A stretch of DNA of 49,976 nucleotides from Arthrobacter sp. SW1. GTDB lineage: Bacteria; Actinomycetota; Actinomycetes; Actinomycetales; Micrococcaceae. How positions within the stretch are numbered: the first letter of the stretch is position 1; the number at the start of each line of letters is the position of its first letter. The position numbers and the translations under genes are program-made. Of this stretch, positions 26,681 through 35,638 are shown piece after piece. The notes below the pieces were generated by a model that made no database searches, was not told the origin of the DNA, and saw only the letters and a list, made by a program, of their open reading frames with translations. Where the stretch lies: contig NZ_MJLT01000013.1 in the NCBI RefSeq assembly GCF_001766675.1, positions 1 to 49,976 of the forward strand, written 5' to 3'.

Positions 26681-26777
26681 GTAACTCTTATGTGACGGTA
26701 TGGGCTGGGAATCGGACATTCAATGACCCGCTCCGCGTGTCGTGTGAATGTTCCGCATTTCGCCCTTTCCCGTCCCC

Positions 26778-26807
26778 TTGTTACCGGCCGGGTTGTTACC
26801 GGGCCGG
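26778..26807. repeat. Tandem 15-bp repeat between ftsQ and ftsZ
   Basis: Two adjacent 15-mers, TTGTTACCGGCCGGG (26778-26792) and TTGTTACCGGGCCGG (26793-26807), differ only near the end. On the minus strand they present two GGTAACAA elements 15 bp apart, just after the ftsQ stop codon and upstream of the ftsZ promoter. The GC-rich part can also fold as CCGGCC/GGCCGG. Confidence 0.6.
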
Positions 26808-26821
26808 CGCCCGCCCGGCGA

Positions 26822-27712
26822 CTACTTGGTAAGCGGATGCCGTGGTGCCGAGACGTCATAGACGTTGACCGGCACCTGCGGATCGGCCGGGGCCTTGAGG
26901 AGCGCCTCGAGCACCCGCGCCTTGAGTTCCTTCTCCTCCGCATTGCCCCACACCACCGTCTTCCCGTCGACGAGCTTCAGCTCGACGGCGTCCGGAGACT
27001 TGGCCGAGGCACTCGCCATTTTGGCCAGCACGTCGGGCGGCAGCGTGGCCAGCACCGCGGTGATGGCTTTGAAGAGTTCGGGTTTCGCGGCGCTGCCGTC
27101 GATCAGCGGCAGTGGCACGGTGGCCGGGTCCTTGGTGGAACCCAGTTGCACGCCGTCGACATCCACCAGCTGGTACGTGTCACCCTTCTTCAGCAGCGCA
27201 ACGGGAACCCGTTCGACCACATGCACCAGCAGGGTCGACGGCGGTCGGGCTTCCGTGCTGACCGAGCGGACCTGGACGAGCGGCTTGAGCAGCCGGGCGA
27301 TCTCGGCGTCGTCGACCTGCGGCAGCGGAGTGCCCTCAACCGGTGCGAGGGCTTTCCTGACGGCGTCGGCCTTGAGCAGTTTGGTGCCGTCGACGGTCAC
27401 GGTACGGACCGCCAGCAGGGGCGAATAGACCACCGCCGCCATCAGCGCGGCGACAAGCGCAACCACGACACCGATGACCGTCAGGACAATCCGCTTCCGC
27501 CTGCGGCCTTTCGGCTCCGGGAACGCGAGGACCGTGGCGGTGTTGGCCTTGGCCGGAGCCTTCGCTTTCGCCGGCTGCGAGGCGTCGTCGTCGAGCGTGC
27601 GTTCGGCGCTGATCACGCCCGGTGCTGTGGCACCAGGATTAGTGGTACCGGGCTTGGTGGCACCAAGATCAGTGGCACCGGGCTTGAAGGTGGGCTTGCG
27701 CGTGCTAGCCAC
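26822..27712 (-). CDS. ftsQ: Cell division protein FtsQ (DivIB)
   Basis: Bitopic divisome protein that links early and late division proteins through FtsL and the FtsB-like protein. The 296-residue product has a cytoplasmic N-terminal region of about 74 residues and one membrane segment (about 75-97, IVLTVIGVVVALVAALMAAVV). An extracytoplasmic POTRA domain begins at LLAVRTVTVDGTKLLKADAV, and the FtsQ beta domain contains RPPSTLLVHVVERVPVALL. The first 32 residues carry an imperfect repeat built on P-G-A/T-T. Its start overlaps the end of murC by 8 bases. The absence of ftsA between ftsQ and ftsZ is normal in actinobacteria. Confidence 0.94.
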   Translation of the reverse strand: MASTRKPTFKPGATDLGATKPGTTNPGATAPGVISAERTLDDDASQPAKAKAPAKANTATVLAFPEPKGRRRKRIVLTVIGVVVALVAALMAAVVYSPLLAVRTVTVDGTKLLKADAVRKALAPVEGTPLPQVDDAEIARLLKPLVQVRSVSTEARPPSTLLVHVVERVPVALLKKGDTYQLVDVDGVQLGSTKDPATVPLPLIDGSAAKPELFKAITAVLATLPPDVLAKMASASAKSPDAVELKLVDGKTVVWGNAEEKELKARVLEALLKAPADPQVPVNVYDVSAPRHPLTK

Positions 27713-29075
27713 CCAGCCGCTCCACGATCAGGGGCCCGTAAGCCGTCACGTCGCCGGCACCGACAGTGAGGATGATGTCGCCCTCACTTGCCGCGGCCGT
27801 GATGTGCTCCACGGCGTCGTCCGCCGCCACAAGGCGCCCCGACTCCAGCTGCCCCGTAATGAGTTCGCTGGTCACGCCGGGGATGGGATCTTCGCGGGCC
27901 GGATAGATGTCCAGCACCAAGGCGGTGTCCGCCAGGTTGAGGGCTTCGGCGAACTCCCGGGCAAACTCCCGGGTCCGCGAAAACAGGTGCGGCTGGAAGA
28001 GCACATGGACCTTACGGCCGGCGGCGACGGTACGGGCGGCAGACAGTGCGGCACGGACCTCCGTGGGGTGGTGGGCGTAGTCGTCGTAGACCCGCACTCC
28101 CCTGCCCTCTCCCTTGAATTCGAAGCGGCGGGCCGCGCCGCTGAAATGTGCCAGGGCCGTTGCTGCGGCGCCGGGTTCCACTCCGAGTTCGACGGCGGCC
28201 GCAAAGGCGGCGGTGGCGTTCAGTGCGTTGTGGCGACCAGGTACCTGCAGTTCGAGGCGCTGCTTCTCCCCTGCCAGGCTGACCCAGCTTCCGCTGGTTC
28301 CTTCGTCGTACAGCCGGACGTCGGCGTCGTCGGCGGTTCCATAAGTCATGACCCGGGTGGTCCCGGCTGCCCGGACCCGGTCAGCGAGGGCGCGCGCTCC
28401 GTCGTCGTCCGCGCAGGCGAGCAGCAGGCCGTCCGCCGGAAGCAGAGCCGCGAAGGAATCGAAGGACGCGTACACGGCCTCGGGCGTCCCGTAATGGTCC
28501 AGGTGGTCGGCCTCGACGTTGGTCACGATGGAAATCAACGGCCGGTAGTTCAGGAAGGAGGCATCGGATTCATCGGCCTCGGCGACGAAAATGTCCGAGC
28601 TGCCGCTCGCGGCGTTGACGCCAAGCGCGGGCACGTTGGCGCCGATCGCGAAGGAGGGATCCAGGCCTGCCTGCTGCAGCAGCACCGTCACCATGGAGGT
28701 AGTGGTCGACTTGCCATGGGTTCCTGCGACGGCAACCACACGGTCTGATCCCATCGTGGCCGCCAGCCCCTCGGAGCGGTGCAGCACCGGCAGGCCGGCA
28801 GCCCGTGCGGCGAGCAGCTCGGGGTTGTCCTGCCGGATGGCGGAACCGGCCACAACGGTCTGGGCGTCGCCCAGGTTCTCCGCTGCATAGCCGACGGCGA
28901 TCCGCGCACCTGCCGCGGCGAGCTCGCGCATGACCGGGAGGTCCTTGGCGTCCGAGCCGCTGACCGTAACCCCGCGGGCCACCATGATCCGGGCGACGGC
29001 GGACATCCCGACGCCGCCGATGCCGATGAAATGCACCCGGCCGAGGGAGCTCAGGTCTGCGATGGGCTGGGTCAT
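27705..29075 (-). CDS. murC: UDP-N-acetylmuramate--L-alanine ligase MurC
   Basis: First Mur ligase: adds L-alanine to UDP-MurNAc in the cytoplasm. The 456-residue protein shows the N-terminal nucleotide-sugar domain ([18 protein letters not shown]), the ATP loop [14 protein letters not shown] (about residues 115-128), [12 protein letters not shown], and the C-terminal [14 protein letters not shown] motif characteristic of Mur[14 protein letters not shown] completes the picture. It overlaps murG by 4 bases (ATGA) upstream and ftsQ by 8 bases downstream, so translation is coupled through the cluster. Confidence 0.98.
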   Translation of the reverse strand: MTQPIADLSSLGRVHFIGIGGVGMSAVARIMVARGVTVSGSDAKDLPVMRELAAAGARIAVGYAAENLGDAQTVVAGSAIRQDNPELLAARAAGLPVLHRSEGLAATMGSDRVVAVAGTHGKSTTTSMVTVLLQQAGLDPSFAIGANVPALGVNAASGSSDIFVAEADESDASFLNYRPLISIVTNVEADHLDHYGTPEAVYASFDSFAALLPADGLLLACADDDGARALADRVRAAGTTRVMTYGTADDADVRLYDEGTSGSWVSLAGEKQRLELQVPGRHNALNATAAFAAAVELGVEPGAAATALAHFSGAARRFEFKGEGRGVRVYDDYAHHPTEVRAALSAARTVAAGRKVHVLFQPHLFSRTREFAREFAEALNLADTALVLDIYPAREDPIPGVTSELITGQLESGRLVAADDAVEHITAAASEGDIILTVGAGDVTAYGPLIVERLGG

Positions 29076-30208
29076 TCGGATACCGCTTCCAGGACAAGAT
29101 CAGCCATCCGCTGATCGGCGTTTCGGATGCCAAGGCGTTCGGCCGTGGCGGCCATGTGGTCAAGGCGCTGCCGGTCGCCCAGCAGCGGGATGAGCTCGCG
29201 CTCCAGCCAGCCGGCGGTCAGGTCCTTGTCCTCGACGATGAGGGCGGCGCCTGCCTCCACGAGGCCGCGGGCGTTCAGTGCCTGTTCGCCGTTGCCCACC
29301 GGAAGCGGGACAAACGCCGCGGGAACGCCGACGGCGGCCACCTCGCAGACGGTCGCGGCGCCGGCACGCGCCAGCAGGACGTCCGCGGCGGCGTAGACGT
29401 TCTCCATGCCGTCCACGTACTCCACCTGCCGGTAGCCTTCGGCGCTGAGCAGCGCGCCGCCGTCGTCGGTGACTTCCTTGCCCCGCCCGGTAATGTGCAG
29501 GGTCTGGATGCCGGCCGCCGCAAGCGCGGGCAGGGCTCCGGCGATAGTGCGGTTGATGCTCAGCGCTCCCGAGGATCCACCGGTGACGATCAGCGCCGCC
29601 CGCTCCGGGTCGAGCCCCAGGGCGGTACGGGCAGCCGCACGGGCGGCTTTCCTGTCCAGGCTGGAGATCGCTGTGCGCATGGGCATCCCGACGTGGCGTG
29701 CGTCCTTCAGCTTGGTTCCCGCGAAGGCGACGGCCACGTGGCGGCTGAACAGCGCACCCACCCGGTTGGCCAGGCCCGGCCGGCTGTTCGCTTCGTGGAT
29801 GACGATCGGGATGTTCCGCTTGCGCGCTGCGAGGTACATGGGCGTGCAAACGTAGCCGCCGACGCCGACGAGCACGTCGGCGCGGGCGTCGTCGAGGATA
29901 CGGCCGGCTTGCTTGACGGCTCCGGCGAAGCGCGCGGGGAACTTCAGCATTGCCGCGGAAGGCCGGCGCGGGAACGGCACCCGGCCGATGGTGGCGAGTT
30001 CATAGCCGGCAGCCGGGACAAGGCGGGTTTCCATGCCCTCGGCCGTACCGACCGCCAGGAAGGACGCATCGGGGCGGGCCGCCTTGAGGGCGTCCGCGAT
30101 GGCAAGCATCGGACTGATGTGACCGGCGGTTCCGCCTCCGGCCAGGACCACGGACAGCGGCTTGGTCCGGGTGTCCCCGGTTCGGTTTTCCTCGGGCTGG
30201 GAATTCAT
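29072..30208 (-). CDS. murG: UDP-GlcNAc:lipid I N-acetylglucosaminyltransferase MurG
   Basis: Peripheral membrane GT-B glycosyltransferase that turns lipid I into lipid II on the inner face of the membrane. The 378-residue protein has [18 protein letters not shown] at the start of the N domain and [21 protein letters not shown] for lipid I binding. The C domain has [15 protein letters not shown] and the UDP-GlcNAc-binding region [17 protein letters not shown] with [18 protein letters not shown] 15-residue polar extension precedes the core. It begins 6 bases after ftsW and overlaps murC. Confidence 0.98.
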   Translation of the reverse strand: MNSQPEENRTGDTRTKPLSVVLAGGGTAGHISPMLAIADALKAARPDASFLAVGTAEGMETRLVPAAGYELATIGRVPFPRRPSAAMLKFPARFAGAVKQAGRILDDARADVLVGVGGYVCTPMYLAARKRNIPIVIHEANSRPGLANRVGALFSRHVAVAFAGTKLKDARHVGMPMRTAISSLDRKAARAAARTALGLDPERAALIVTGGSSGALSINRTIAGALPALAAAGIQTLHITGRGKEVTDDGGALLSAEGYRQVEYVDGMENVYAAADVLLARAGAATVCEVAAVGVPAAFVPLPVGNGEQALNARGLVEAGAALIVEDKDLTAGWLERELIPLLGDRQRLDHMAATAERLGIRNADQRMADLVLEAVSE

Positions 30209-30214
30209 GAAGTG

Positions 30215-31483
30215 CTATTTACGCTTTCGTGCAGTTTTCGCGGATCGGCGCCACAGGCGGGGACGCTTGGCGGGGGCCATCTGGGCGCGGGCCAAGGACA
30301 ACACTACGCCCACGCCGCACAGGGACATCAACAGTGCCGAACCGCCGTAGGAAATGAAGGGCAACGGCACACCGATGACCGGGAGGAGCTGCGTGACCAC
30401 GGCCATGTTCATGCTCGCCTGGCCGAGCAGCCAGACCATGATCGAGCCGGCCAGGGTCCGCTGGAACGGGTCGGTCTGCCGGATGACCACGCGGAAGATG
30501 GCGATGCCGAGGATCGCGAAAAGCAAGAGCACCACGATGGTGCCCAGCAGGCCGAGTTCCTCGCCGATGATCGCGAAGATGAAGTCGTTGTGAGCTTCCG
30601 GAAGCCAGTTGTACTTCTGCCGGCTCTGGCCAAGTCCCAGGCCGGTCCAGCCGCCTTGCGCGAGGCCGTACATGCCGTTGGTGGACTGGAAGTCGAAATC
30701 ATAATCCGTGGTGCAGGCCGCAGAGGGATTGCCAAGCCACGAGGTGATGCGGCAGATGCGGTTCGGGCTGCTGACTGTCAGGAGCGTGGCTGCCACGGCG
30801 CCGAAGCCTCCGGCGATGGCGAGCATTTTCCCGGGAACGCCCGCGAAGAACAGCCCCGCGGCGATGATGGCCATGATCACAATGGCCGTACCCAGGTCGT
30901 TGCCCACCAGGACCAGGGCCACAACCGCTCCGGCCACCGGGACCACCGGGACGATGACGTGCATCCAGCGATGGAGCAGTTTCTCCTTGCGGGCCAGGAC
31001 CGTGGCAATCCAGACGCAGAGGATGAGCTTCGAGAATTCGGAGGGCTGGATGCTGACGCCGCCGACATCGATCCAGTTCTGGTTGCCGAGCGTCTTCCGG
31101 CCGAGGACCTGAACCAGCACAAGCAACACCAGGACCGCACCAAGCGCGGGCCATGAAAGGCGTTTCATCCACGTCACGTTGGTCCGCGAAATGAGGTACA
31201 TGGCGATCACGCCAATGACAGCAAAACCCGCCTGCTTCGTCGCATCCGCATACGGCGACTTGCCCACCGAGATGGCCTCGACGCTGGATGCGGAGAGGAC
31301 CATCATGATGCCGATGGCGGTCAAGGCCAGGGTGCAGCCCAGGATCAGGTAGTACGTGGAGCTGTTGGCCGCCGCGCCCTTGCCTTCGATACCGGCCCAG
31401 AGTTTCCGCAATCGGTCCCGAAGCCCGGGGTTCTGCCGGGCGGCCTTCGACGCCGGCGCCTGGCGGGTGGGCGTGGTGACCAT
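30215..31483 (-). CDS. ftsW: Septal peptidoglycan polymerase FtsW (SEDS family)
   Basis: Polytopic SEDS glycosyltransferase that polymerises lipid II at the septum with its partner FtsI. The 422-residue protein has about ten membrane segments. SEDS landmarks are WIDVGGVSIQPSEFSKL, LVGNDLGTAIVIM, LPEAHNDFIFAIIGEELG and LLPVIGVPLPFISYGGSALL. The catalytic Asp candidate lies in the long extracytoplasmic loop before NGMYGLAQGG. That loop contains two cysteines (NRICRITSW and SAACTTDYD) that could form a disulfide. The N terminus (about 40 residues) and C terminus (APAKRPRLWRRSAKTARKRK) are basic and cytoplasmic. Confidence 0.96.
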   Translation of the reverse strand: MVTTPTRQAPASKAARQNPGLRDRLRKLWAGIEGKGAAANSSTYYLILGCTLALTAIGIMMVLSASSVEAISVGKSPYADATKQAGFAVIGVIAMYLISRTNVTWMKRLSWPALGAVLVLLVLVQVLGRKTLGNQNWIDVGGVSIQPSEFSKLILCVWIATVLARKEKLLHRWMHVIVPVVPVAGAVVALVLVGNDLGTAIVIMAIIAAGLFFAGVPGKMLAIAGGFGAVAATLLTVSSPNRICRITSWLGNPSAACTTDYDFDFQSTNGMYGLAQGGWTGLGLGQSRQKYNWLPEAHNDFIFAIIGEELGLLGTIVVLLLFAILGIAIFRVVIRQTDPFQRTLAGSIMVWLLGQASMNMAVVTQLLPVIGVPLPFISYGGSALLMSLCGVGVVLSLARAQMAPAKRPRLWRRSAKTARKRK

Positions 31484-31485
31484 TG

Positions 31486-33039
31486 CTACTCCTCGGTGGT
31501 CTGTGCGGTGCCTTTCACGGATTCGCCTTCCACGAGTTCGCGGACTGCCTGGATGAACGCGTCGCCACGGTGGGCGTAGGAAGTGAACTGGTCCATGGAC
31601 GCGGCCGCCGGCGCCAGCAGCACGGTGTCGCCCGGCCCGGCGATCCGGGCAGCAGCCGCGACGGCCTGGGCCATCACCGTGTCTCCGAAGATCGGCGAAA
31701 GTTCCTTACCGGCCTCTTCAGTCTGACCCTTGGACTGCCCGATCACCGGCACATCCGCTGCGTGTCGCTGGAGCGATGCTTCAAGCGCTTCGGTATCCGT
31801 GCCGATGAGTACCACGGCCTTGAGGCGGTGCGCCTGTTCCTTGACTAGATCGTCGTAGTTGACGCCCTTGGACAGGCCGCCGGCAATCCACACCACGTTG
31901 TCGAAAGCAGCCAGTGCGGCGGCAGCGGCATGCGGGTTGGTGGCCTTGGAATCGTTGACCCAGAGGACGTCGCCGTGCTTGCTGACAGGCTGGATGCGGT
32001 GCTTGCCCGGCAGGTAGTGCTTGAGGCCTTCGCGCACGGCCGCGGGCTCCACGCCATAGGCACGCACCAACGCCGCGGCGGCGAGGGCATTGGCCACGAG
32101 GTGGCGCGGCGCGACGGGACCGAGGTCGGACATGGCGGCCAGTTCGGCCGCCGAATCCTTGCGTTCGGCGATGAAGGCCCGGTCCACCAGGAGGCCTTCG
32201 ACGACGCCCAGCATGCTGATGGCGGGGGTCACCGTGGTGAAGCCGACTGCGCGGCAGCCTTCCACGACGTCGGCGTTTTCCACCATCCGCTCGGTTTCGA
32301 TCTGCTCCGCGTTGTAGATGCAGGCGATCCGGGTGTTTTCGAAGACCTTTGCCTTGTCCGCCAGATAGGCGTCGTACGAGCCATGCCAGTCCACGTGGTC
32401 CTCGGCGACGTTGAGGCAGACGCTGGCCGCCGGGGACAGGGATTCGCTCCAGTGCAGCTGGAAGCTGGACAGTTCGACGGCGAACACGTCGTAGTCCACC
32501 GGGTCGCGGAGCGCATCGAGGATGGGCGTTCCCACGTTGCCGACCGCAATGGCCTTCAGGCCTGCGGCCTGAAGCATCGATTCGGTCATGCCCACCGTGG
32601 TGGTCTTGCCGTTGGTGCCGGTGATGGTAAGCCACTCCGCCGTCTTGCGGCCCTCCCGCACACGCAGGCGCCAGGCGAGTTCGACGTCGCCCCACACCGG
32701 GATGTGGGCGCGCTTCGCGGCGGCGAGCAGGGCCTGGTCCGGCCGCCATCCCGGCGACGTCACCACCAGGTCCGGCTTTTCGCCGTCGATCTCCGGGACG
32801 CTCAGGACGGCCTCCGGGCCGAGCAGGACGTCCACGGCACCGACGATCTTGAGGGTGTCGGCCTGGGCCTCGGCCTTCGGCGTCGTAGCGGCATCGACCA
32901 CCACCACGCGGGCACCGAGTTCGATCAGGGTGTCCGCCGCCGAGAAGCCGGAAACTCCGATGCCGGTGACCACCACGCGCAGGCCCCGCCAGTCGGCGTC
33001 CCAGCTGGTGAGGTCCTTCAAACGGTCGCTGGTGTTCAC
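31486..33039 (-). CDS. murD: UDP-N-acetylmuramoylalanine--D-glutamate ligase MurD
   Basis: Second Mur ligase, adding D-glutamate. Visible parts are the Rossmann-like N domain ([29 protein letters not shown]), the ATP loop [25 protein letters not shown], and [31 protein letters not shown] with the MurD-type ND-S-KATN motif. The GTG at 33039 overlaps the mraY stop as GTGA and has GGGTGG upstream, so it is preferred; this gives 517 residues. An in-frame ATG at 33054 would add five residues. The protein is longer than E. coli MurD (438), as is common in Micrococcaceae, with an insertion of about 40 residues in the central domain. Confidence 0.96.
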   Translation of the reverse strand: MNTSDRLKDLTSWDADWRGLRVVVTGIGVSGFSAADTLIELGARVVVVDAATTPKAEAQADTLKIVGAVDVLLGPEAVLSVPEIDGEKPDLVVTSPGWRPDQALLAAAKRAHIPVWGDVELAWRLRVREGRKTAEWLTITGTNGKTTTVGMTESMLQAAGLKAIAVGNVGTPILDALRDPVDYDVFAVELSSFQLHWSESLSPAASVCLNVAEDHVDWHGSYDAYLADKAKVFENTRIACIYNAEQIETERMVENADVVEGCRAVGFTTVTPAISMLGVVEGLLVDRAFIAERKDSAAELAAMSDLGPVAPRHLVANALAAAALVRAYGVEPAAVREGLKHYLPGKHRIQPVSKHGDVLWVNDSKATNPHAAAAALAAFDNVVWIAGGLSKGVNYDDLVKEQAHRLKAVVLIGTDTEALEASLQRHAADVPVIGQSKGQTEEAGKELSPIFGDTVMAQAVAAAARIAGPGDTVLLAPAAASMDQFTSYAHRGDAFIQAVRELVEGESVKGTAQTTEE

Positions 33040-34145
33040 AGCAGTACCACCCATTCAGCGTAGAAAATACCGAGGCCTGCGGCGACGAACAGTCCGCAGA
33101 GGATCCAGAAGCGGACCACCACGGTGATTTCAGCCCAGCCCTTGAGTTCGAAATGGTGCTGCAACGGCGCCATCTTGAAGAAGCGTTTGCCCTTGGTGGC
33201 CTTGAAGTAACCCACCTGGATGATCACGGAGAGGGTGATCAGCACGAACAGGCCGCCGATAATGCCCAGCAGCAGTTCCGTGCGGGAAAGGATCGCGAAG
33301 CCTGCGACCGCACCGCCGATGGCCAGGGAGCCGGTGTCGCCCATGAAGATCTTGGCCGGCGAGGTGTTCCACCACAGGAAGCCGACGAGGGCTGCGCTCA
33401 TGATGGCGGCGAGGAGGGCGAGGTCCATGGGGTCGCGGACCATGTAGCAGCCGCTGCCCGCTTCGCGGGGCGAACCGCAGGCTTGGTTGTTCTGCCAGAT
33501 GCCCATCAGGGTGTAGGCGCCGAAGACCATGATCGATGCGCCCGCTGCGAGGCCGTCCAGGCCGTCCGTCAGGTTGACGCCGTTGGTGGCCGCGGTGACG
33601 ATCAGGTTGGACCAGATCACGAAGAGGATGGCGCCAAGGACCGTTCCGCCGAAGGCCAGGTTCAGCCAGGGGATGTCGCGCACCAGGGAGATCTGGTAGG
33701 ACGCCGGGGTGAGGCCGTCCGCGTTGGGGAACTGCAGCACCAGGATGCCGAAGGCGACGCCGACAACAGCCTGCAGGATGAGCTTGGCCTTCGCGTTGAG
33801 GCCCAGGCTGCGCTGCTTGGAAATCTTGATGAAGTCATCGAGGAAGCCCACGAAGCCCATGCCGACCATGAGGAAGAGCAACAGCAATCCTGACACGGAA
33901 GGTCCGGGCGAACGCGGGTTCATCATCCACATGATGAGGTGGGTCAGGCCGTAGCTGATGAGCACGGCGGCCACCACCACGGTGCCGCCCATGGTGGGCG
34001 TGCCGCGCTTGGTGTGGTGCGAGGTAGGTCCGTCGTCGCGGATGAACTGGCCGTAGCCCTTGGACACCAGGAAGCGGATGAACAGCGGGGTCCCGATCAG
34101 GGCCGCCAGGAGGGCGACGCCGGCTCCGATCAACAGTGCAATCAC
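33036..34145 (-). CDS. mraY: Phospho-N-acetylmuramoyl-pentapeptide transferase MraY
   Basis: Integral membrane enzyme that makes lipid I from UDP-MurNAc-pentapeptide and undecaprenyl phosphate. The 369-residue protein has about ten membrane segments. Motifs: [18 protein letters not shown], the catalytic aspartates in [23 protein letters not shown], and [13 protein letters not shown] short loop [19 protein letters not shown] carries two cysteines and resembles other actinobacterial MraY proteins. Start is GTG at 34145, overlapping the murF stop as GTGA. The stop overlaps the murD start in the same manner. Confidence 0.98.
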   Translation of the reverse strand: MIALLIGAGVALLAALIGTPLFIRFLVSKGYGQFIRDDGPTSHHTKRGTPTMGGTVVVAAVLISYGLTHLIMWMMNPRSPGPSVSGLLLLFLMVGMGFVGFLDDFIKISKQRSLGLNAKAKLILQAVVGVAFGILVLQFPNADGLTPASYQISLVRDIPWLNLAFGGTVLGAILFVIWSNLIVTAATNGVNLTDGLDGLAAGASIMVFGAYTLMGIWQNNQACGSPREAGSGCYMVRDPMDLALLAAIMSAALVGFLWWNTSPAKIFMGDTGSLAIGGAVAGFAILSRTELLLGIIGGLFVLITLSVIIQVGYFKATKGKRFFKMAPLQHHFELKGWAEITVVVRFWILCGLFVAAGLGIFYAEWVVLL

Positions 34146-35632
34146 GGCAGCTCGTTCCCTTCATCGGCGGCAGCTACGGCCGCGGTGTCCATGGTCGTCC
34201 CCGCACGTGGGGCTAATGCTATCCGATCCCCCAGATGCCGCAGCCCGACCCCGTTGGACGATTTGAACAGCACCAAATCCCCCGGTTCCAGCTGCGACTG
34301 CAAGAGTTCAAAAGCTTCATCCGCCGTTTCGGTGAAGACGCATTCATCACCCCAGGAGCCTTCCTGGATGGCCGAAATGTACAGCGCCCGCGCCTCGCGA
34401 CCCACCACGAGCAACCGGGAAATGTTCAGCCGGACCACCTGGGTTCCGATGGCCGTGTGTTCGCGGATCGAATCTTCGCCGAGCTCCAGCATGGCGCCGA
34501 GCACGGCCCAGGTGCGCCGGCCCTGGCCGATGTCCGCCAGCGTCCGCAACGCTGCCCGCATGGATTCCGGGTTTGCGTTGTAGGCGTCGTTGATGACCGT
34601 GACGCCGTCGGGCCGTTCGGTGCGCTCCATGCGCCAGCGGCTGGCGGCGGTCTGCTCCGACAGGGAGGCCGCAATGTCGTCTCCCGGGATGTCGGCTGCG
34701 TATGCCGCGGCAGCTGCGGCGAGCAGGTTGCCCAGGTGATGGGCACCGATCAGTTTGCTGCGCACGGGCCGCGGCCCGCCGCCGTCGGGCAGGACGAGGT
34801 CGAAAGCGGGGTGGCCCAGGGCGTCGATGTCCGCGTTGCGGGCCTCGACGGCGGCACCCGCCGCGCCACTGGAACTCGTGCCAAGGATCGGGGCCACGGT
34901 GCGCGGGGCCATGGCCGCCACACGCGGATCGTCGAGGTTGATGACGGCGGTGCCGTTGCTGCTGAGTGCTTCGAGGAGCTCGCCCTTGGTCTTGGCGATG
35001 TTCTCCACTCCCCCAAACTCACCGGCGTGGGCAGTACCGACCACCAGCACCACGCCGATGTCCGGCTTGACCATCTCCGCCAGGTACTGGATGTGGCCGA
35101 GGCCCGTGGCACCCATCTCGATGACGAGGTACCGGGTTCCGGCGTCGGCCGTGAACACCGTCAGGGGGACGCCGACTTCGCCATTGTATGAACCCTGCGG
35201 AGCGACGGTGGTTCCGGCCTTGGACAGGATGCCCGCCAGCAGGTCCTTGGTGGTGGTCTTGCCCGCCGAACCGGTGATGCCGATGACCGTGAACTGCTCC
35301 CCGGCCGCGGCGCGTTCCGCGCGGATCCGGCGGACGGCCTCGGCGGCGAGGGCACCCATGGCGAGCACGGCATCTTCGACGATCACTGCGGGGTACGGCC
35401 GGCCGGAGGCGTCGGCCACCTTGCGTTCGCACAGCGCCAGCACGGCTCCGCGGTCAAACGCTGCGCCGACGAAGTTGTGGCCATCCGCGTGTTCGCCGGG
35501 TTTGGCCACGTAGAGCGATCCGGGACCGGCCTCCCGTGAGTCCGTCACAACGGAAAGGGGAACAATGCCGGGATCGGCCACAAGAGTGCCATTGGTGATA
35601 TGGGCGATTTCCGCCGCTGTCAGTGCAATCAT
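34142..35632 (-). CDS. murF: UDP-MurNAc-tripeptide--D-Ala-D-Ala ligase MurF
   Basis: Last cytoplasmic Mur ligase: adds the D-alanyl-D-alanine dipeptide. The 496-residue protein has an N-terminal domain ([19 protein letters not shown] and [17 protein letters not shown]) and the ATP loop [31 protein letters not shown] and [20 protein letters not shown] follow, the latter being the MurF signature. [12 protein letters not shown] and [14 protein letters not shown] close the protein. It starts with ATG at 35632, 6 bases after murE, and overlaps mraY by 4 bases. Confidence 0.98.
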   Translation of the reverse strand: MIALTAAEIAHITNGTLVADPGIVPLSVVTDSREAGPGSLYVAKPGEHADGHNFVGAAFDRGAVLALCERKVADASGRPYPAVIVEDAVLAMGALAAEAVRRIRAERAAAGEQFTVIGITGSAGKTTTKDLLAGILSKAGTTVAPQGSYNGEVGVPLTVFTADAGTRYLVIEMGATGLGHIQYLAEMVKPDIGVVLVVGTAHAGEFGGVENIAKTKGELLEALSSNGTAVINLDDPRVAAMAPRTVAPILGTSSSGAAGAAVEARNADIDALGHPAFDLVLPDGGGPRPVRSKLIGAHHLGNLLAAAAAAYAADIPGDDIAASLSEQTAASRWRMERTERPDGVTVINDAYNANPESMRAALRTLADIGQGRRTWAVLGAMLELGEDSIREHTAIGTQVVRLNISRLLVVGREARALYISAIQEGSWGDECVFTETADEAFELLQSQLEPGDLVLFKSSNGVGLRHLGDRIALAPRAGTTMDTAAVAAADEGNELP

Positions 35633-35638
35633 CTCGGT

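Noticed and set aside
26583..26821. A missing or degraded ftsA between ftsQ and ftsZ
   Set aside because: Actinobacteria of this group normally lack ftsA; the gap is only 239 bases and carries no remnant of an actin-like fold.
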